Shown piece after piece: positions 8,366-15,038 of a stretch of DNA of 34,421 nt. Positions within the stretch are counted from its first letter, which is position 1. Each line of letters begins with the position of its first letter. A model generated the notes under the pieces. The model did not search any database, was not told where the DNA came from, and was given only the letters and a program-made list of their open reading frames with translations. Source of the stretch: Microbacterium sp. Its GTDB lineage: Bacteria; Actinomycetota; Actinomycetes; Actinomycetales; Microbacteriaceae. The position numbers and the translations under genes were made by a program. The stretch covers positions 1 to 34,421 of the forward strand of contig NZ_JAPSIY010000015.1 in NCBI RefSeq assembly GCF_031178445.1, in the 5' to 3' direction.

Positions 8366-8920
8366 TCAGCGCGGCCAGGCGTGCGCGATCGCCTCGCGCA
8401 CCTCGCCGAGCAGCTGCGGCAGCGCCTTGGTCTTCGCGATGATCGGGAAGAAGTTCGCGTCCGATGACCAGCGCGGCACGATGTGCTGGTGCAAGTGCGC
8501 GTCGACACCCGCCCCGGCGACGGCGCCCTGGTTCATCCCGAGGTTGAAGCCGTCACAGCGCGAGACCTCCCGCAGCACACGCATGCCGATCTGCGTCAGC
8601 TCCCCGATCTCTGCGACCTCCTCGGCGTTCGCCTGATCGTACGTCGCGATGTGCCGGTACGGGCACACCAGCAGATGCCCGGAGTTGTACGGGAAGAGGT
8701 TCAGAAGCACGAAGGCGGTCTCGCCTCGCGCGACGACGAGCCGTTCAGGGTCGGGATGCTTCGGTGCCTCGCAGAACGGGCACTGCTCGCGCATCGGCTC
8801 ACGACCGGCGTTGATGTACGCCATGCGGTGCGGCGTCCACAGCCGCTGGAACTCGTCCGGCACACCGGCCAGGTGGTCGCCGCTCTCGGCATCCACCTGG
8901 CCGTCGTGCGGGAAGGTCAC
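8366..8920 (-). CDS. HIT family nucleotide hydrolase/phosphorylase
   Basis: The 184-residue protein carries the histidine triad HLHQHIV (His142, His144, His146), which performs nucleotidyl transfer on AMP-linked substrates. The segment [14 protein letters not shown] (about 23-36) and [11 protein letters not shown] (47-57), with a possible metal-binding Cys pair, are typical of the actinobacterial HIT protein encoded next to thrS. Mycobacterial relatives have been described as Ap4A phosphorylases. The ATG at 8920 overlaps the thrS stop by 4 bp, so expression is coupled to the synthetase. This is functionally sensible because aminoacyl-tRNA synthetases make Ap4A. In mycobacteria pgsA follows this gene; here pdxY comes in from the opposite strand instead. 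Confidence 0.92.
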   Translation of the reverse strand: MTFPHDGQVDAESGDHLAGVPDEFQRLWTPHRMAYINAGREPMREQCPFCEAPKHPDPERLVVARGETAFVLLNLFPYNSGHLLVCPYRHIATYDQANAEEVAEIGELTQIGMRVLREVSRCDGFNLGMNQGAVAGAGVDAHLHQHIVPRWSSDANFFPIIAKTKALPQLLGEVREAIAHAWPR

Positions 8921-10920
8921 GCCAGATCCTCCGCGGTGAGCACACGCGCGTGAGAGGCGACCGCGGAGCGGATGCGCTCGATCGCGGCCGCGATCGGCAC
9001 GCCGTTCTCCTGGGAGCCGTCGCGGAAGCGGAACGACACCGTGCCGGCGGCACGATCCTGCTCACCCGCGATGAGCAGCAGCGGGACCTTGGCGGTGGTG
9101 TGGCTGCGGATCTTCTTCTGCATCCGGTCGTCGGAGTGGTCCACCTCCGCGCGGATGCCCGCCGAGCGCAGCTGCGCGACCACGTCGTCGAGGTACGGTG
9201 CGTACTCCTCGGCGACGGGGATGCCGACCACCTGCGCCGGCGCGAGCCAGAGCGGGAAATCGCCGGCGTAGTGTTCGAGCAGGATCGCGAAGAACCGCTC
9301 CACGGAGCCGAGCAGCGCGCGGTGGATCATCACGGGACGGTGCTTGCCGCCGTCAGAACCGGTGTACTCCAGCTCGAACCGCTCGGGCTGGTTGAAGTCC
9401 AGCTGGATCGTCGACATCTGCCAGGTGCGCCCGATCGCGTCGCGGGCCTGTACCGAGATCTTCGGGCCGTAGAACGCCGCACCGCCTGGGTCGGCGACGA
9501 GCTCTAGACCGGATTCGAGAGCCACCTCGCGCAGGGTCTCGATCGCAGTCGACCACTGCTCGGGCTCGCCGAGGAACTTCGGGTTTCCCTCCTCGTTCGT
9601 CGACAGCTCCAGGTAGAAGTCGTTGAGTCCGTAGTCCCGCAGCAGCTCAAGCACGAGATTGAGGTTGGTGGCGAGTTCCTCGCGCACCTGGTCCTGGGCG
9701 ACGTAGATGTGCGCGTCGTCCTGGGTCAGACCGCGGACGCGGGTGAGGCCCGACAGGGTGCCGCTCTTCTCATAGCGGTACACGGTGCCGAACTCGGCCA
9801 GTCGCAGCGGAAGTTCGCGGTAACTGCGTCCGCGAGAGCGGAAGATCAGGTTGTGGAACGGGCAGTTCATGGGCTTCAGGTAGTAGTCCTGGCCCTGGCG
9901 GGTGACGTTCCCGTCCGCGTCGACCACCTCGTCGAGGTGCATCGGGGGGAACATGCCGTCGGCATAGGTCTGCAGGTGGCCCGAGGTCTGGAACAGGTCC
10001 TTCTTGGTGATGTGAGGGCTGTTCACCACGTCGTAGCCGTTGCGCAGCAGGTGCCGGCGCAGGTTCTCCTCGATCTCGTAGCGGATGATGCCGCCCTTGG
10101 GGTGGAACACCGCCAGTCCGGAGCCGATCTCATCCGGGAATGAGAAGAGGTCCATCTCCACGCCGAGCTTGCGGTGGTCGCGTCGCTCGGCCTCCGCGAG
10201 GCGCTCCTGGTAGGCGCGCAGCTCGTCCTTGGTGGGCCAGGCGGTGCCGTAGATGCGCTGCAGCTGAGGGTTCTTCTCGCTGCCGCGCCAATAGGCGGCG
10301 GCGACGCGGGTCAGATCCCACCCGTTTCCGAGCATGCGCGTGTTCGGCACATGGGGACCACGGCAGAGGTCCTTCCATGCGACGTCGCCGTCCTTGGTCA
10401 CGTTGTCGTAGATGGTGAGCTCCCCCTCGCCCACCTCGACGGATGCTCCTTCGGCAGCCTCGGTCGAGCCGCCCTTGAGCCCGATGAGCTCGAGCTTGAA
10501 CGGCTCGTGCGCGAGCTCTGCGCGCGCCTCCTCATCGCTGACCACGCGACGCACGAAGCGCTGGCCCTCGCGGATGATGCGCTGCATCTCCTTCGAAATC
10601 GCTTTGAGATCCTCCGGGGTAAACGGCTCGTCGACACCGAAGTCGTAGTAGAAGCCGTCGGTGATGGGTGGGCCGATGCCCAGGTTCGACTGGGGGCGGA
10701 TGCGCTGCACGGCCTGGGCGAGCACGTGCGCGGTCGAGTGGCGCAGGATGTCGAGTCCGAGAGGGCTGTCGACAGTGACCGGCTCGACGACGTCCTGCTC
10801 GGTGACGGTCGCGGCGAGGTCCTTGAGCACGCCGTTCACCTGCATGGCGACGACGGAACGATCGGTGAACAATGCGAAGCCGTCGCGCTTCTCGGCGATC
10901 GGCTGGGCGAGGTCTGACAC
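8917..10920 (-). CDS. thrS: Threonine--tRNA ligase
   Basis: ThrS charges tRNA-Thr. The 667-residue class II enzyme has an N-terminal region with a TGS-like segment (1-60) and the editing domain with [14 protein letters not shown]. The catalytic core follows, with the zinc-site region [21 protein letters not shown], motif 2 around [19 protein letters not shown], and motif 3 near [13 protein letters not shown]. An HGTP anticodon-binding domain ends the protein. The GTG at 10920 follows GGAGAA. Length is normal for actinobacteria. A threonine-rich upstream frame and hairpins sit 64 bp before the start (see the leader entry). The HIT gene overlaps its stop. Confidence 0.98.
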   Translation of the reverse strand: MSDLAQPIAEKRDGFALFTDRSVVAMQVNGVLKDLAATVTEQDVVEPVTVDSPLGLDILRHSTAHVLAQAVQRIRPQSNLGIGPPITDGFYYDFGVDEPFTPEDLKAISKEMQRIIREGQRFVRRVVSDEEARAELAHEPFKLELIGLKGGSTEAAEGASVEVGEGELTIYDNVTKDGDVAWKDLCRGPHVPNTRMLGNGWDLTRVAAAYWRGSEKNPQLQRIYGTAWPTKDELRAYQERLAEAERRDHRKLGVEMDLFSFPDEIGSGLAVFHPKGGIIRYEIEENLRRHLLRNGYDVVNSPHITKKDLFQTSGHLQTYADGMFPPMHLDEVVDADGNVTRQGQDYYLKPMNCPFHNLIFRSRGRSYRELPLRLAEFGTVYRYEKSGTLSGLTRVRGLTQDDAHIYVAQDQVREELATNLNLVLELLRDYGLNDFYLELSTNEEGNPKFLGEPEQWSTAIETLREVALESGLELVADPGGAAFYGPKISVQARDAIGRTWQMSTIQLDFNQPERFELEYTGSDGGKHRPVMIHRALLGSVERFFAILLEHYAGDFPLWLAPAQVVGIPVAEEYAPYLDDVVAQLRSAGIRAEVDHSDDRMQKKIRSHTTAKVPLLLIAGEQDRAAGTVSFRFRDGSQENGVPIAAAIERIRSAVASHARVLTAEDLA

Positions 10921-10962
10921 GGGATTCTCCAGATAGGCGATGGAATGGGTCGGCTCAGCTTC

Positions 10963-10998
10963 GGGCGCGGTGCGCCCTGCCCGCTCAGGCGCCCGGCG
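10963..10998 (-). promoter_or_regulatory. Competing hairpins between the Thr-rich leader frame and thrS
   Basis: On the minus strand GGGCGC (plus 10972-10977) pairs perfectly with GCGCCC (plus 10963-10968) over a 3-base loop just before thrS. A second GGGCGC (plus 10989-10994), inside the last leader codons, could pair with the same GCGCCC. Further upstream CCGGCG (plus 11011-11016) can pair with CGCCGG (plus 10993-10998). These are mutually exclusive stems, as in attenuators. No U-run follows the last hairpin, so termination would have to be Rho-dependent or the control translational. Confidence 0.4.
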
Positions 10999-11053
10999 TT
11001 CGCGTGACGGCGCCGGTGACGAAGGTCACGAGGGGGGTCGACACGGATTCCAT
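10985..11053 (-). CDS. Candidate threonine-rich leader peptide upstream of thrS
   Basis: A 22-codon ATG frame ends 64 bp before the thrS start. Threonine is at positions 6, 10, 13, 17 and 19 (three ACC, two ACG), 5 of 22 residues. No ribosome site is visible. However, TAGACT (plus 11060-11065), a good TANNNT -10, lies exactly 6 bases before the ATG, which would make the mRNA leaderless; no -35 is evident. GTGAC/GTCAC (11016-11029) and other stems fold within it. The inferred role is to report on Thr-tRNA-Thr supply by ribosome stalling and so adjust thrS. Short frames arise by chance in GC-rich DNA, so this is a hypothesis resting on composition, position and the -10 box together. Confidence 0.45.
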   Translation of the reverse strand: MESVSTPLVTFVTGAVTRTPGA

Positions 11054-11059
11054 GCCACG

Positions 11060-11065
11060 AGTCTA
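11060..11065 (-). promoter_or_regulatory. Putative -10 box of the thrS leader transcript
   Basis: TAGACT on the minus strand, six bases upstream of the leader ATG. It matches TANNNT and the spacing seen before other candidate leaderless genes in this window. No -35 hexamer matches at 16-19 bp. Confidence 0.4.
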
Positions 11066-11112
11066 CTCGCCGCGGTGCATCTCCCATTCGAAGGTCGCCA
11101 CCGGCGCGACAG

Positions 11113-11148
11113 AGGCCTCGACGGGCTCACACGGGCCCGCCGAGGCCT
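11113..11148 (-). terminator. Terminator-like hairpin after the small membrane protein gene
   Basis: Arms of 15 bases (AGGCCTCGACGGGCT against the complement of GGCCCGCCGAGGCCT) with two mismatches enclose a short loop. It lies 40 bp downstream of the small hydrophobic gene and upstream of the thrS leader promoter, where an intrinsic terminator is expected. It lacks a clear U-tract. Confidence 0.55.
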
Positions 11149-11187
11149 GTCGCCGGAGTCGATCGGCCGACGGCTGCGACGACGGCG

Positions 11188-11355
11188 TCACACGCTGGTG
11201 TTGCGTCCGCTGACCGCGCGGATGATCCACCCGATGACCGCGATGGCGAGAATGATCAGTCCGACCCACAACAGGAAGTTCAGCGACTGCACGAGCCCGC
11301 CTGTGATGGCCAGGATGATCGCGATGACTGCGACGATGATGAGGACGATGTTCAT
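11188..11355 (-). CDS. Small hydrophobic membrane protein (55 aa)
   Basis: The 55-residue product begins MNIVLIIVAVIAIILA and holds two hydrophobic helices (about 2-24 and 28-47) with a short charged tail RAVSGRNTSV, so it should be an integral membrane peptide with both ends on one side. The ATG at 11355 is preceded by GAAAGGAAC, a good ribosome site, which decides this start over the upstream in-frame extension. The reading is supported by a terminator-like hairpin after it. It resembles small actinobacterial membrane proteins of unknown function, and no partner is evident. I do not assign a role. Confidence 0.7.
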   Translation of the reverse strand: MNIVLIIVAVIAIILAITGGLVQSLNFLLWVGLIILAIAVIGWIIRAVSGRNTSV

Positions 11356-11413
11356 GACCGTTCCTTTCGTTCGCGGACCGTGCGGCCCGTAGAAGCCGAA
11401 CGTACGGCCTGCC

Positions 11414-11490
11414 GGAATCCACGCGGGAGGGGGTTGACGCGGACGGCATGGGCGGGAGCGACGGCGCACTTGACGAGAAAAACCCCCGGT
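11414..11490. repeat. 77-bp direct repeat, left copy
   Basis: This sequence matches 13867-13943 at 71 of 77 positions in the same orientation, including the identical core GGACGGCATGGGCGGGAGCG and the shared end AGAAAAACCCCCGGT. In the right copy the end is the first arm of the tRNA terminator. Here the second arm is missing, so this copy looks like a displaced tRNA 3' flank. It sits in the 209-bp gap between the small membrane protein and the frameshifted membrane gene. Confidence 0.85.
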
Positions 11491-11564
11491 CGTCGTTCGG
11501 TCTAGGTGGAACAGTGGATTGCTCTGGCAGACTGCGAGGAATCATCCACGGGAGGAGGCATACG

Positions 11565-12094
11565 GTGACTGAGCACAAGAGTTCTTCACGCGGCCGAGGC
11601 CTCCCCCGCGACAAGGTCATCCGACTCACCCCGGGATTCGTCACCTGCATGGCGATGATCTTCGTATCGATCCTTGGATCCATCGCCGTGGGCAGCGCGG
11701 TCATACCTGCGACTGCGAGCGATCCCATCATCTGGGCATCGGTGTTCTACCCGATCACGACACTGGCCGGCCTCATCGCCCTCCTGGCGGGATTCGGCAT
11801 CCTCGGCTGGGTGCTCGCTCGCAGGAACGACGAGGCGCGCGGGTGGGCACGCGCAGCGGTCGTGCTGCTGATCGCCCTGCCGATCGTGTTCGTGATCGGG
11901 GGCTTGTCGGGCGGCCGGGGCTGGCCCTCGGCTTCGCCGCGAACAGCCTGGGCGCGGCGATCGGACTGCTGTGGGCAGCACCGAAGGGTCCGGGACGGTC
12001 GTGGCCGCACGTCGCCCTGCTGTGCGGCTCGATCGGTTTCGGCGCCCTCGGCGCGATCTGGCTCTTGCTAGAGGTGCAGGCACTTCCTAGCTGA
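11565..12094 (+). pseudogene. Four-helix membrane protein gene with a single-base frameshift
   Basis: The start is a GTG at 11565 with GGAGGAGG six bases upstream. The first frame encodes a basic N-terminus and helices around GFVTCMAMIFVSILGSIAVGS, YPITTLAGLIALLAGFGILG and AAVVLLIALPIVFVIGG. After about 11902 that frame turns into low-quality Arg/Ser/Cys sequence. The -1 frame continues sensibly as GRPGLALGFAANSLGAAIGLL and SWPHVALLCGSIGFGALGAIW to a stop at 12094. One extra G in the GGGGG run at about 11898-11902 would restore a single protein of about 176 residues. It is therefore a broken gene or an assembly error in a homopolymer. The family is not recognised; it resembles DUF4190-like small membrane proteins only in layout. 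Confidence 0.7.
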
Positions 12095-12150
12095 GCAGCT
12101 GCTCGCGGGCGAATGCCGGAATCAAGGGACATGGCGAACCCAGCAAAGCC

Positions 12151-13209
12151 TCAGCGCTCCAGAACTGCGACGATCGGACGGTGATCGCTGCCGGAGCCCT
12201 GCGCATCGATGACGACAACGTCAAGCACCGTCCAGTCTGCTCCGACGAGGATGTGATCGATCGGAGAAGCAAGTGCCTGCGGCGTCGTCGAGGGCCAGGT
12301 CCCGGAGGCGGCCAGAGACGAGGCTGCCGCGGCATCGCTGCAACCAGGGAGTGAGCCGAGATGATCCACCGTCGCGTTGAGATCGCCCACCACGATCACA
12401 CCGCTCCCTCCCGTCCGGCACTGCTCCGCGACCCAGTCCAGGCCGTCACGCCAGGTGTTCATGCTCGCCGGGAGCGGCGGCATCGGATGCGCGACGACGA
12501 CCGGTGAAGACGCTTCGGTCTCCGGAAGCCAGACCCCGCTGGGCAGACCAGGTGTGGAGCCGCGCGAAGCGTCAAGACGATAGTCCCCGAGCTCCGTCGA
12601 GATCAGCACGGACGTCGGGATCCAATCCCCCACCGTCGACGACGACATGTTCAGGCCGTGCTCCGCGAGGATCGCGCGCACTTCGCCCGCGGCGACCGCA
12701 TCCGTCTCCGGAAGAGCGATCAAATCGGGGCGGACGGTCAGGGCGAGCTCGGCGATCTCGCGAGCGGATGTCGCGCCGCCCTGGGCGTTCCACGACAGGA
12801 CGGTGATGTCGCCTTCGGCAAGTGTGGAGTCACGGTCAGACGATGCGAAGGCGTTTCCCCAGCCTCGCGATGCCAGCACGGTGGCCTGTGCGAGGGCTGC
12901 GACAAGGAACATGCCGGCGACGATGAACGCGACGATTCGGCGAGAGCGCCGCTTCATGAGGAGGGCGATCCCTCCCGCGATCAACGCGGCGGCCGCGAAG
13001 CCGATGACCAGAGCTGGCCGGAACGCGATGAGCTGTGCGATGCCGAACGTCCGGTGAAGTCCGAACGCTTGCGGCCACGTGATCATGACGAGTATGACGG
13101 CGGTCACGGTGATGGCTGTGATCGCGACAAGGCGTCGAAGCGGCCGACGCTGCGTCGACGACGATGCGCCGAGTCGGTCAGAGGCTGGCTGCTCGGTCAT
13201 CACGGTCAT
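12151..13209 (-). CDS. Membrane-anchored endonuclease/exonuclease/phosphatase family protein (VanJ-like)
   Basis: The 352-residue protein has three hydrophobic N-terminal helices (about 27-46, 62-84 and 92-113), then an EEP-fold domain. Metal and catalytic motifs are visible: SWNAQGG (Asn141), ALPETD (Glu168), VGDLNATVDH near 285, IDHILVGADW, and the terminal GSDHRPIVA. The layout matches VanJ/teicoplanin-resistance-like membrane phosphohydrolases, which act on lipid-linked phosphates outside the membrane; other EEP roles are possible. The ATG at 13209 follows AGGGGAGA; an in-frame ATG at 13200 is an alternative. It lies inside the segment bracketed by the 77-bp repeats. Confidence 0.85.
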   Translation of the reverse strand: MTVMTEQPASDRLGASSSTQRRPLRRLVAITAITVTAVILVMITWPQAFGLHRTFGIAQLIAFRPALVIGFAAAALIAGGIALLMKRRSRRIVAFIVAGMFLVAALAQATVLASRGWGNAFASSDRDSTLAEGDITVLSWNAQGGATSAREIAELALTVRPDLIALPETDAVAAGEVRAILAEHGLNMSSSTVGDWIPTSVLISTELGDYRLDASRGSTPGLPSGVWLPETEASSPVVVAHPMPPLPASMNTWRDGLDWVAEQCRTGGSGVIVVGDLNATVDHLGSLPGCSDAAAASSLAASGTWPSTTPQALASPIDHILVGADWTVLDVVVIDAQGSGSDHRPIVAVLER

Positions 13210-13294
13210 GCTTCCAATCTCCCCTGCAGAGCTGACAGGTCGTCGGGTTCGCGGCGCGGCGTGAGCGCGGTTCGTATATTGCGAGGATGAGGAC

Positions 13295-13450
13295 GTGACG
13301 ACAGGATCCGACGAGACCACCGTGCGATCCTCACACGCAGCCAGCCAATCCCACGGTGCACTGCTCGCTGGCGTCTTCGGCGCGATCTCGGCCGGCATCG
13401 GCATGCTGTGTTTCGGGATGGCCGGACTCGTCTGGAGGGCCCCGCGCTGA
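13295..13450 (+). CDS. Possible 51-residue single-pass membrane peptide
   Basis: A GTG frame with GAGGATGAGGA just upstream encodes a polar N-terminus rich in Thr/Ser/His, then one helix around ALLAGVFGAISAGIGMLCFG and a WRAPR end. Its composition looks like a real membrane peptide. It is divergent from the EEP gene and antisense to the tail of the frameshifted HTH gene, so only one of the two overlapping readings may be used. No family recognised. Confidence 0.35.
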   Translation: MTTGSDETTVRSSHAASQSHGALLAGVFGAISAGIGMLCFGMAGLVWRAPR

Positions 13451-13704
13451 TGTTGGTCGCGATACTCCGGCGCACGTGTCAGGCGGGTCCCGAGAGGCTG
13501 CGCGCAGCGCGTCCTCGCTGATGCGGACGGGGCGGCGCTTGCCTTGACGTCGCGGATAGAACACCCGGGTTCTGCCAGCGTCGACCATGCGGCCAACGCT
13601 GGCATGCTGATGCCGAGGCGCTCGTCGACCTCGGCGCGACTGTACGCGCGAAGGGTGTCCACGGCGGGTCGGCTCGCTGCAACGGGGTTTGCTGGCTTAG
13701 CCAT
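13331..13704 (-). pseudogene. Frameshifted helix-turn-helix (MerR/excisionase-like) gene
   Basis: The ATG at 13704 opens a frame with YSRAEVDERLGISMPALAAW (about 21-40), an HTH-like start. After the Trp that frame loses sense. The neighbouring frame continues with VDAGRTRVFYPRRQGKRRPV and RISEDALRA, the basic wing expected after such a helix. Adding one G at TGG (plus 13584-13587) joins them. The C-terminal part after about codon 75 lies antisense to the small plus-strand frame and may not belong to the protein. DNA-binding proteins of this size are common as excisionases of tRNA-linked elements, which would fit its position by the tRNA cluster; this is inference. Confidence 0.5.
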
Positions 13705-13705
13705 G

Positions 13706-13734
13706 TCAGGCTCCTGAGGGATCTAGGAGCCTGA
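13706..13734 (-). promoter_or_regulatory. Perfect inverted repeat covering the HTH gene's ribosome site
   Basis: TCAGGCTCCT and AGGAGCCTGA form perfect 10-bp arms around a 9-base loop. On the minus strand the second arm contains AGGAG, six bases before the ATG at 13704. In RNA the stem would hide the ribosome site; in DNA it could be an operator for a dimer, possibly the HTH protein itself. Confidence 0.6.
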
Positions 13735-13866
13735 TTCCTCTCGTTCTGCGGGAGCTCTATCGAAGCCCCAGCTTCTTGAAACTTCTGCGGAGGCGATTCT
13801 CGATCGTGAGTACTGCGTGGGTACCGCGCGGACGCGTTGCCGAGGTACAGAAACGAAGAAACCCCC

Positions 13867-13943
13867 GGAAACCACGCGGGAGAGGGTCGACGTGGACGGC
13901 ATGGGCGGGAGCGGCGGCGCACTTAACGAGAAAAACCCCCGGT
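13867..13943. repeat. 77-bp direct repeat, right copy
   Basis: This partner of 11414-11490 differs at 6 of 77 positions. It lies immediately 3' of tRNA-Val(GAC) (minus strand) and runs into the first arm of that tRNA's terminator. A shorter echo of its end, AGAAACCCCCGG, occurs just before it (13856-13868), so the element may be part of a repeated tRNA-flank family. The region 13735-13866 holds no gene I can support. Confidence 0.85.
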
Positions 13944-13957
13944 GTACCCGGGGGTTT
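13933..13957 (-). terminator. Intrinsic terminator of the minus-strand tRNA cluster
   Basis: AAACCCCCGG and CCGGGGGTTT are perfect 10-bp arms around TGTAC. On the minus strand the stem ends in a run of five U residues. It lies 8 bp after the 3' end of tRNA-Val(GAC), as expected for the end of the Gly-Cys-Val transcript. Confidence 0.85.
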
Positions 13958-13964
13958 CGGTCTG

Positions 13965-14036
13965 TGCGCGATACTGGGATCGAACCAGTGACCTCTTCCG
14001 TGTCAGGGAAGCGCGCTACCGCTGCGCCAATCGCGC
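13965..14036 (-). tRNA. tRNA-Val (anticodon GAC)
   Basis: The 72-base cloverleaf has acceptor GCGCGAT pairing with ATCGCGC, D-arm GGCGCAGCGGTAGCGC, and anticodon arm CTTCC-CTGACAC-GGAAG giving GAC. The T-arm loop is TTCGATC and the discriminator is A. CCA is not encoded. It is the third tRNA of a Gly-Cys-Val run and is followed by a terminator. Confidence 0.95.
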
Positions 14037-14062
14037 CTAGAAGGCTATTCAGTTGTGCAGAG

Positions 14063-14133
14063 AGGTGGCGACGGGATTCGAACCCGTGTAAACGGCTTTG
14101 CAGGCCGGTGCCTAGCCTCTCGGCCACGCCACC
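14063..14133 (-). tRNA. tRNA-Cys (anticodon GCA)
   Basis: The 71-base cloverleaf has acceptor GGTGGCG pairing with CGCCACC, anticodon loop CTGCAAA reading GCA, T-loop TTCGAAT, and a U discriminator as usual for tRNA-Cys. CCA is not encoded. Confidence 0.95.
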
Positions 14134-14162
14134 GCGAGGTGGATTCGTACCCACATGCCGAA

Positions 14163-14178
14163 ACCCCCTGGAGGGGGC
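14163..14178 (-). terminator. Short GC hairpin between tRNA-Gly and tRNA-Cys
   Basis: CCCCC (14164-14168) and GGGGG (14173-14177) pair around a 4-base loop and are followed on the minus strand by UUU. It may partly terminate after tRNA-Gly or be a processing signal, since tRNA-Cys follows 30 bp later. Confidence 0.55.
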
Positions 14179-14189
14179 TCCTGCACTCG

Positions 14190-14262
14190 AGCGGATGACG
14201 AGACTCGAACTCGCGACCCTCACCTTGGCAAGGTGATGCGCTACCAACTGCGCTACATCCGC
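14190..14262 (-). tRNA. tRNA-Gly (anticodon GCC)
   Basis: The 73-base cloverleaf has acceptor GCGGATG pairing with CATCCGC, anticodon arm TCACC-TTGCCAA-GGTGA giving GCC, and T-loop TTCGAGT. The discriminator is U and no CCA is encoded. It is first in the minus-strand tRNA run, with a promoter about 40 bp upstream. Confidence 0.95.
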
Positions 14263-14301
14263 ATTCTTTTGTTGTTTCCCGGCGTCCCGGGCACTTGAAT
14301 T

Positions 14302-14330
14302 ACATTAGCCCAGGTTCGGCGCATCGCCAA
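14302..14330 (-). promoter_or_regulatory. Promoter of the Gly-Cys-Val tRNA run
   Basis: On the minus strand TTGGCG (plus 14325-14330), a 17-base spacer and TAATGT (plus 14302-14307) give a good housekeeping promoter match about 40 bases before tRNA-Gly. The remainder of the 204-bp gap to the divergent tRNA-Val holds a TATGCT box at 14424-14429 that may serve that gene. Confidence 0.65.
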
Positions 14331-14466
14331 ACCGCATGACGCATCCGGGCGTGTCACCCGCGACCTGCGCTGCACGCCACGCCCGGCCAGCTTGTGCGTG
14401 TCGGCGCAGGCGCCTCGATCGGGTATGCTCTTGATCTGTGCCCCCGCGCACAACACAACTCCACAT

Positions 14467-14542
14467 GGGCGATTGGCGCAGTTGGTAGCGCGCTTCCTTC
14501 ACACGGAAGAGGTCGTCGGTTCGAGTCCGGCATCGCCCACCA
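14467..14542 (+). tRNA. tRNA-Val (anticodon CAC) with encoded CCA
   Basis: Acceptor GGGCGAT pairs with ATCGCCC, the anticodon arm CTTCC-TTCACAC-GGAAG reads CAC, the T-loop is TTCGAGT, the discriminator is A, and CCA is encoded at 14540-14542. It is divergent from the other three tRNAs, none of which encodes CCA. Confidence 0.95.
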
Positions 14543-14547
14543 GCTTC

Positions 14548-14578
14548 AGCCCCGTCAGGAACAGATCCCGGCGGGGCT
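14548..14578 (+). terminator. Terminator after tRNA-Val(CAC)
   Basis: AGCCCCG and CGGGGCT form 7-bp arms around a 17-base loop, followed by TCTTCGTT. It is placed 5 bp after the encoded CCA. Confidence 0.65.
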
Positions 14579-14639
14579 TCTTCGTTCGATCCGCGCGACG
14601 TGGGCGAAGGGAGCAAGACTCATGCACCCCTGCGCCACG

Positions 14640-14879
14640 TCAGGACGAGGCCCAGTCGATCGTTGACAGTACTTCTCGCGCTGCATCCGCCACTGCCCGA
14701 TCGTGGGTGGAGACGATGGTGTCCCGGATCTCCGCGAGGTACGTACGCGCAGCATGATGATCGACCCATGCACGCAGCGCCCGTCGCCATTCGTCCATCG
14801 GCTCGCGCTCGGAAAGTCTCGCCTTGAGCACATCGACGGGCGCGGTCAGTTCGCGGACGACGAGCGATTCCGCCGGCAT
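14640..14879 (-). pseudogene. Fragment resembling the C-terminus of a P-loop nucleotide kinase
   Basis: The 79-codon frame contains VVRELTAPVDVLKARLSERE, then DEWRRALRAWVDHHAARTYL and a helical end DAAREVLSTIDWASS. The pattern of a strand ending in LTAP followed by a helix with VLKARL recalls the LID/C-terminal part of small kinases. No Walker A motif exists upstream in any frame, and the sequence before the ATG shows no ribosome site. I read it as a truncated remnant next to a tRNA gene, though a short functional protein cannot be excluded. Family assignment is tentative. Confidence 0.35.
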
Positions 14880-14966
14880 CGCCGCGCAGCCTGCCGAGAT
14901 GCCTCTCGTCCGCGACGAGACCTGGCACGGCGGGAGCGCCTTAGTCGATGCACAGCGCTCGTCGGA

Positions 14967-14972
14967 TAGGCT
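14967..14972 (+). promoter_or_regulatory. Possible nhaA -10 box
   Basis: TAGGCT lies 66 bases before the nhaA ATG and matches TANNNT. No clear -35. GTCGAC occurs twice in the leader (14998 and 15016 area), of unknown meaning. Confidence 0.3.
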
Positions 14973-15038
14973 GGACGAGGCGCGTCGGGAAGTCTGGTCG
15001 ACATTTCACCAGTCGACGACCCCACGGGAAGCTCCTTC

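Noticed and set aside
10921..11187. T-box riboswitch before thrS
   Set aside because: No T-box motif (AGGGUGGNACCGCG-type) or specifier-loop layout was found on the minus strand; the Thr-codon leader explains the region better.
12151..13704. Longer version of the EEP protein starting at 13704
   Set aside because: The first 165 codons merge the HTH relic and non-coding sequence; the ATG at 13209 has a good ribosome site and begins directly before the membrane helices.
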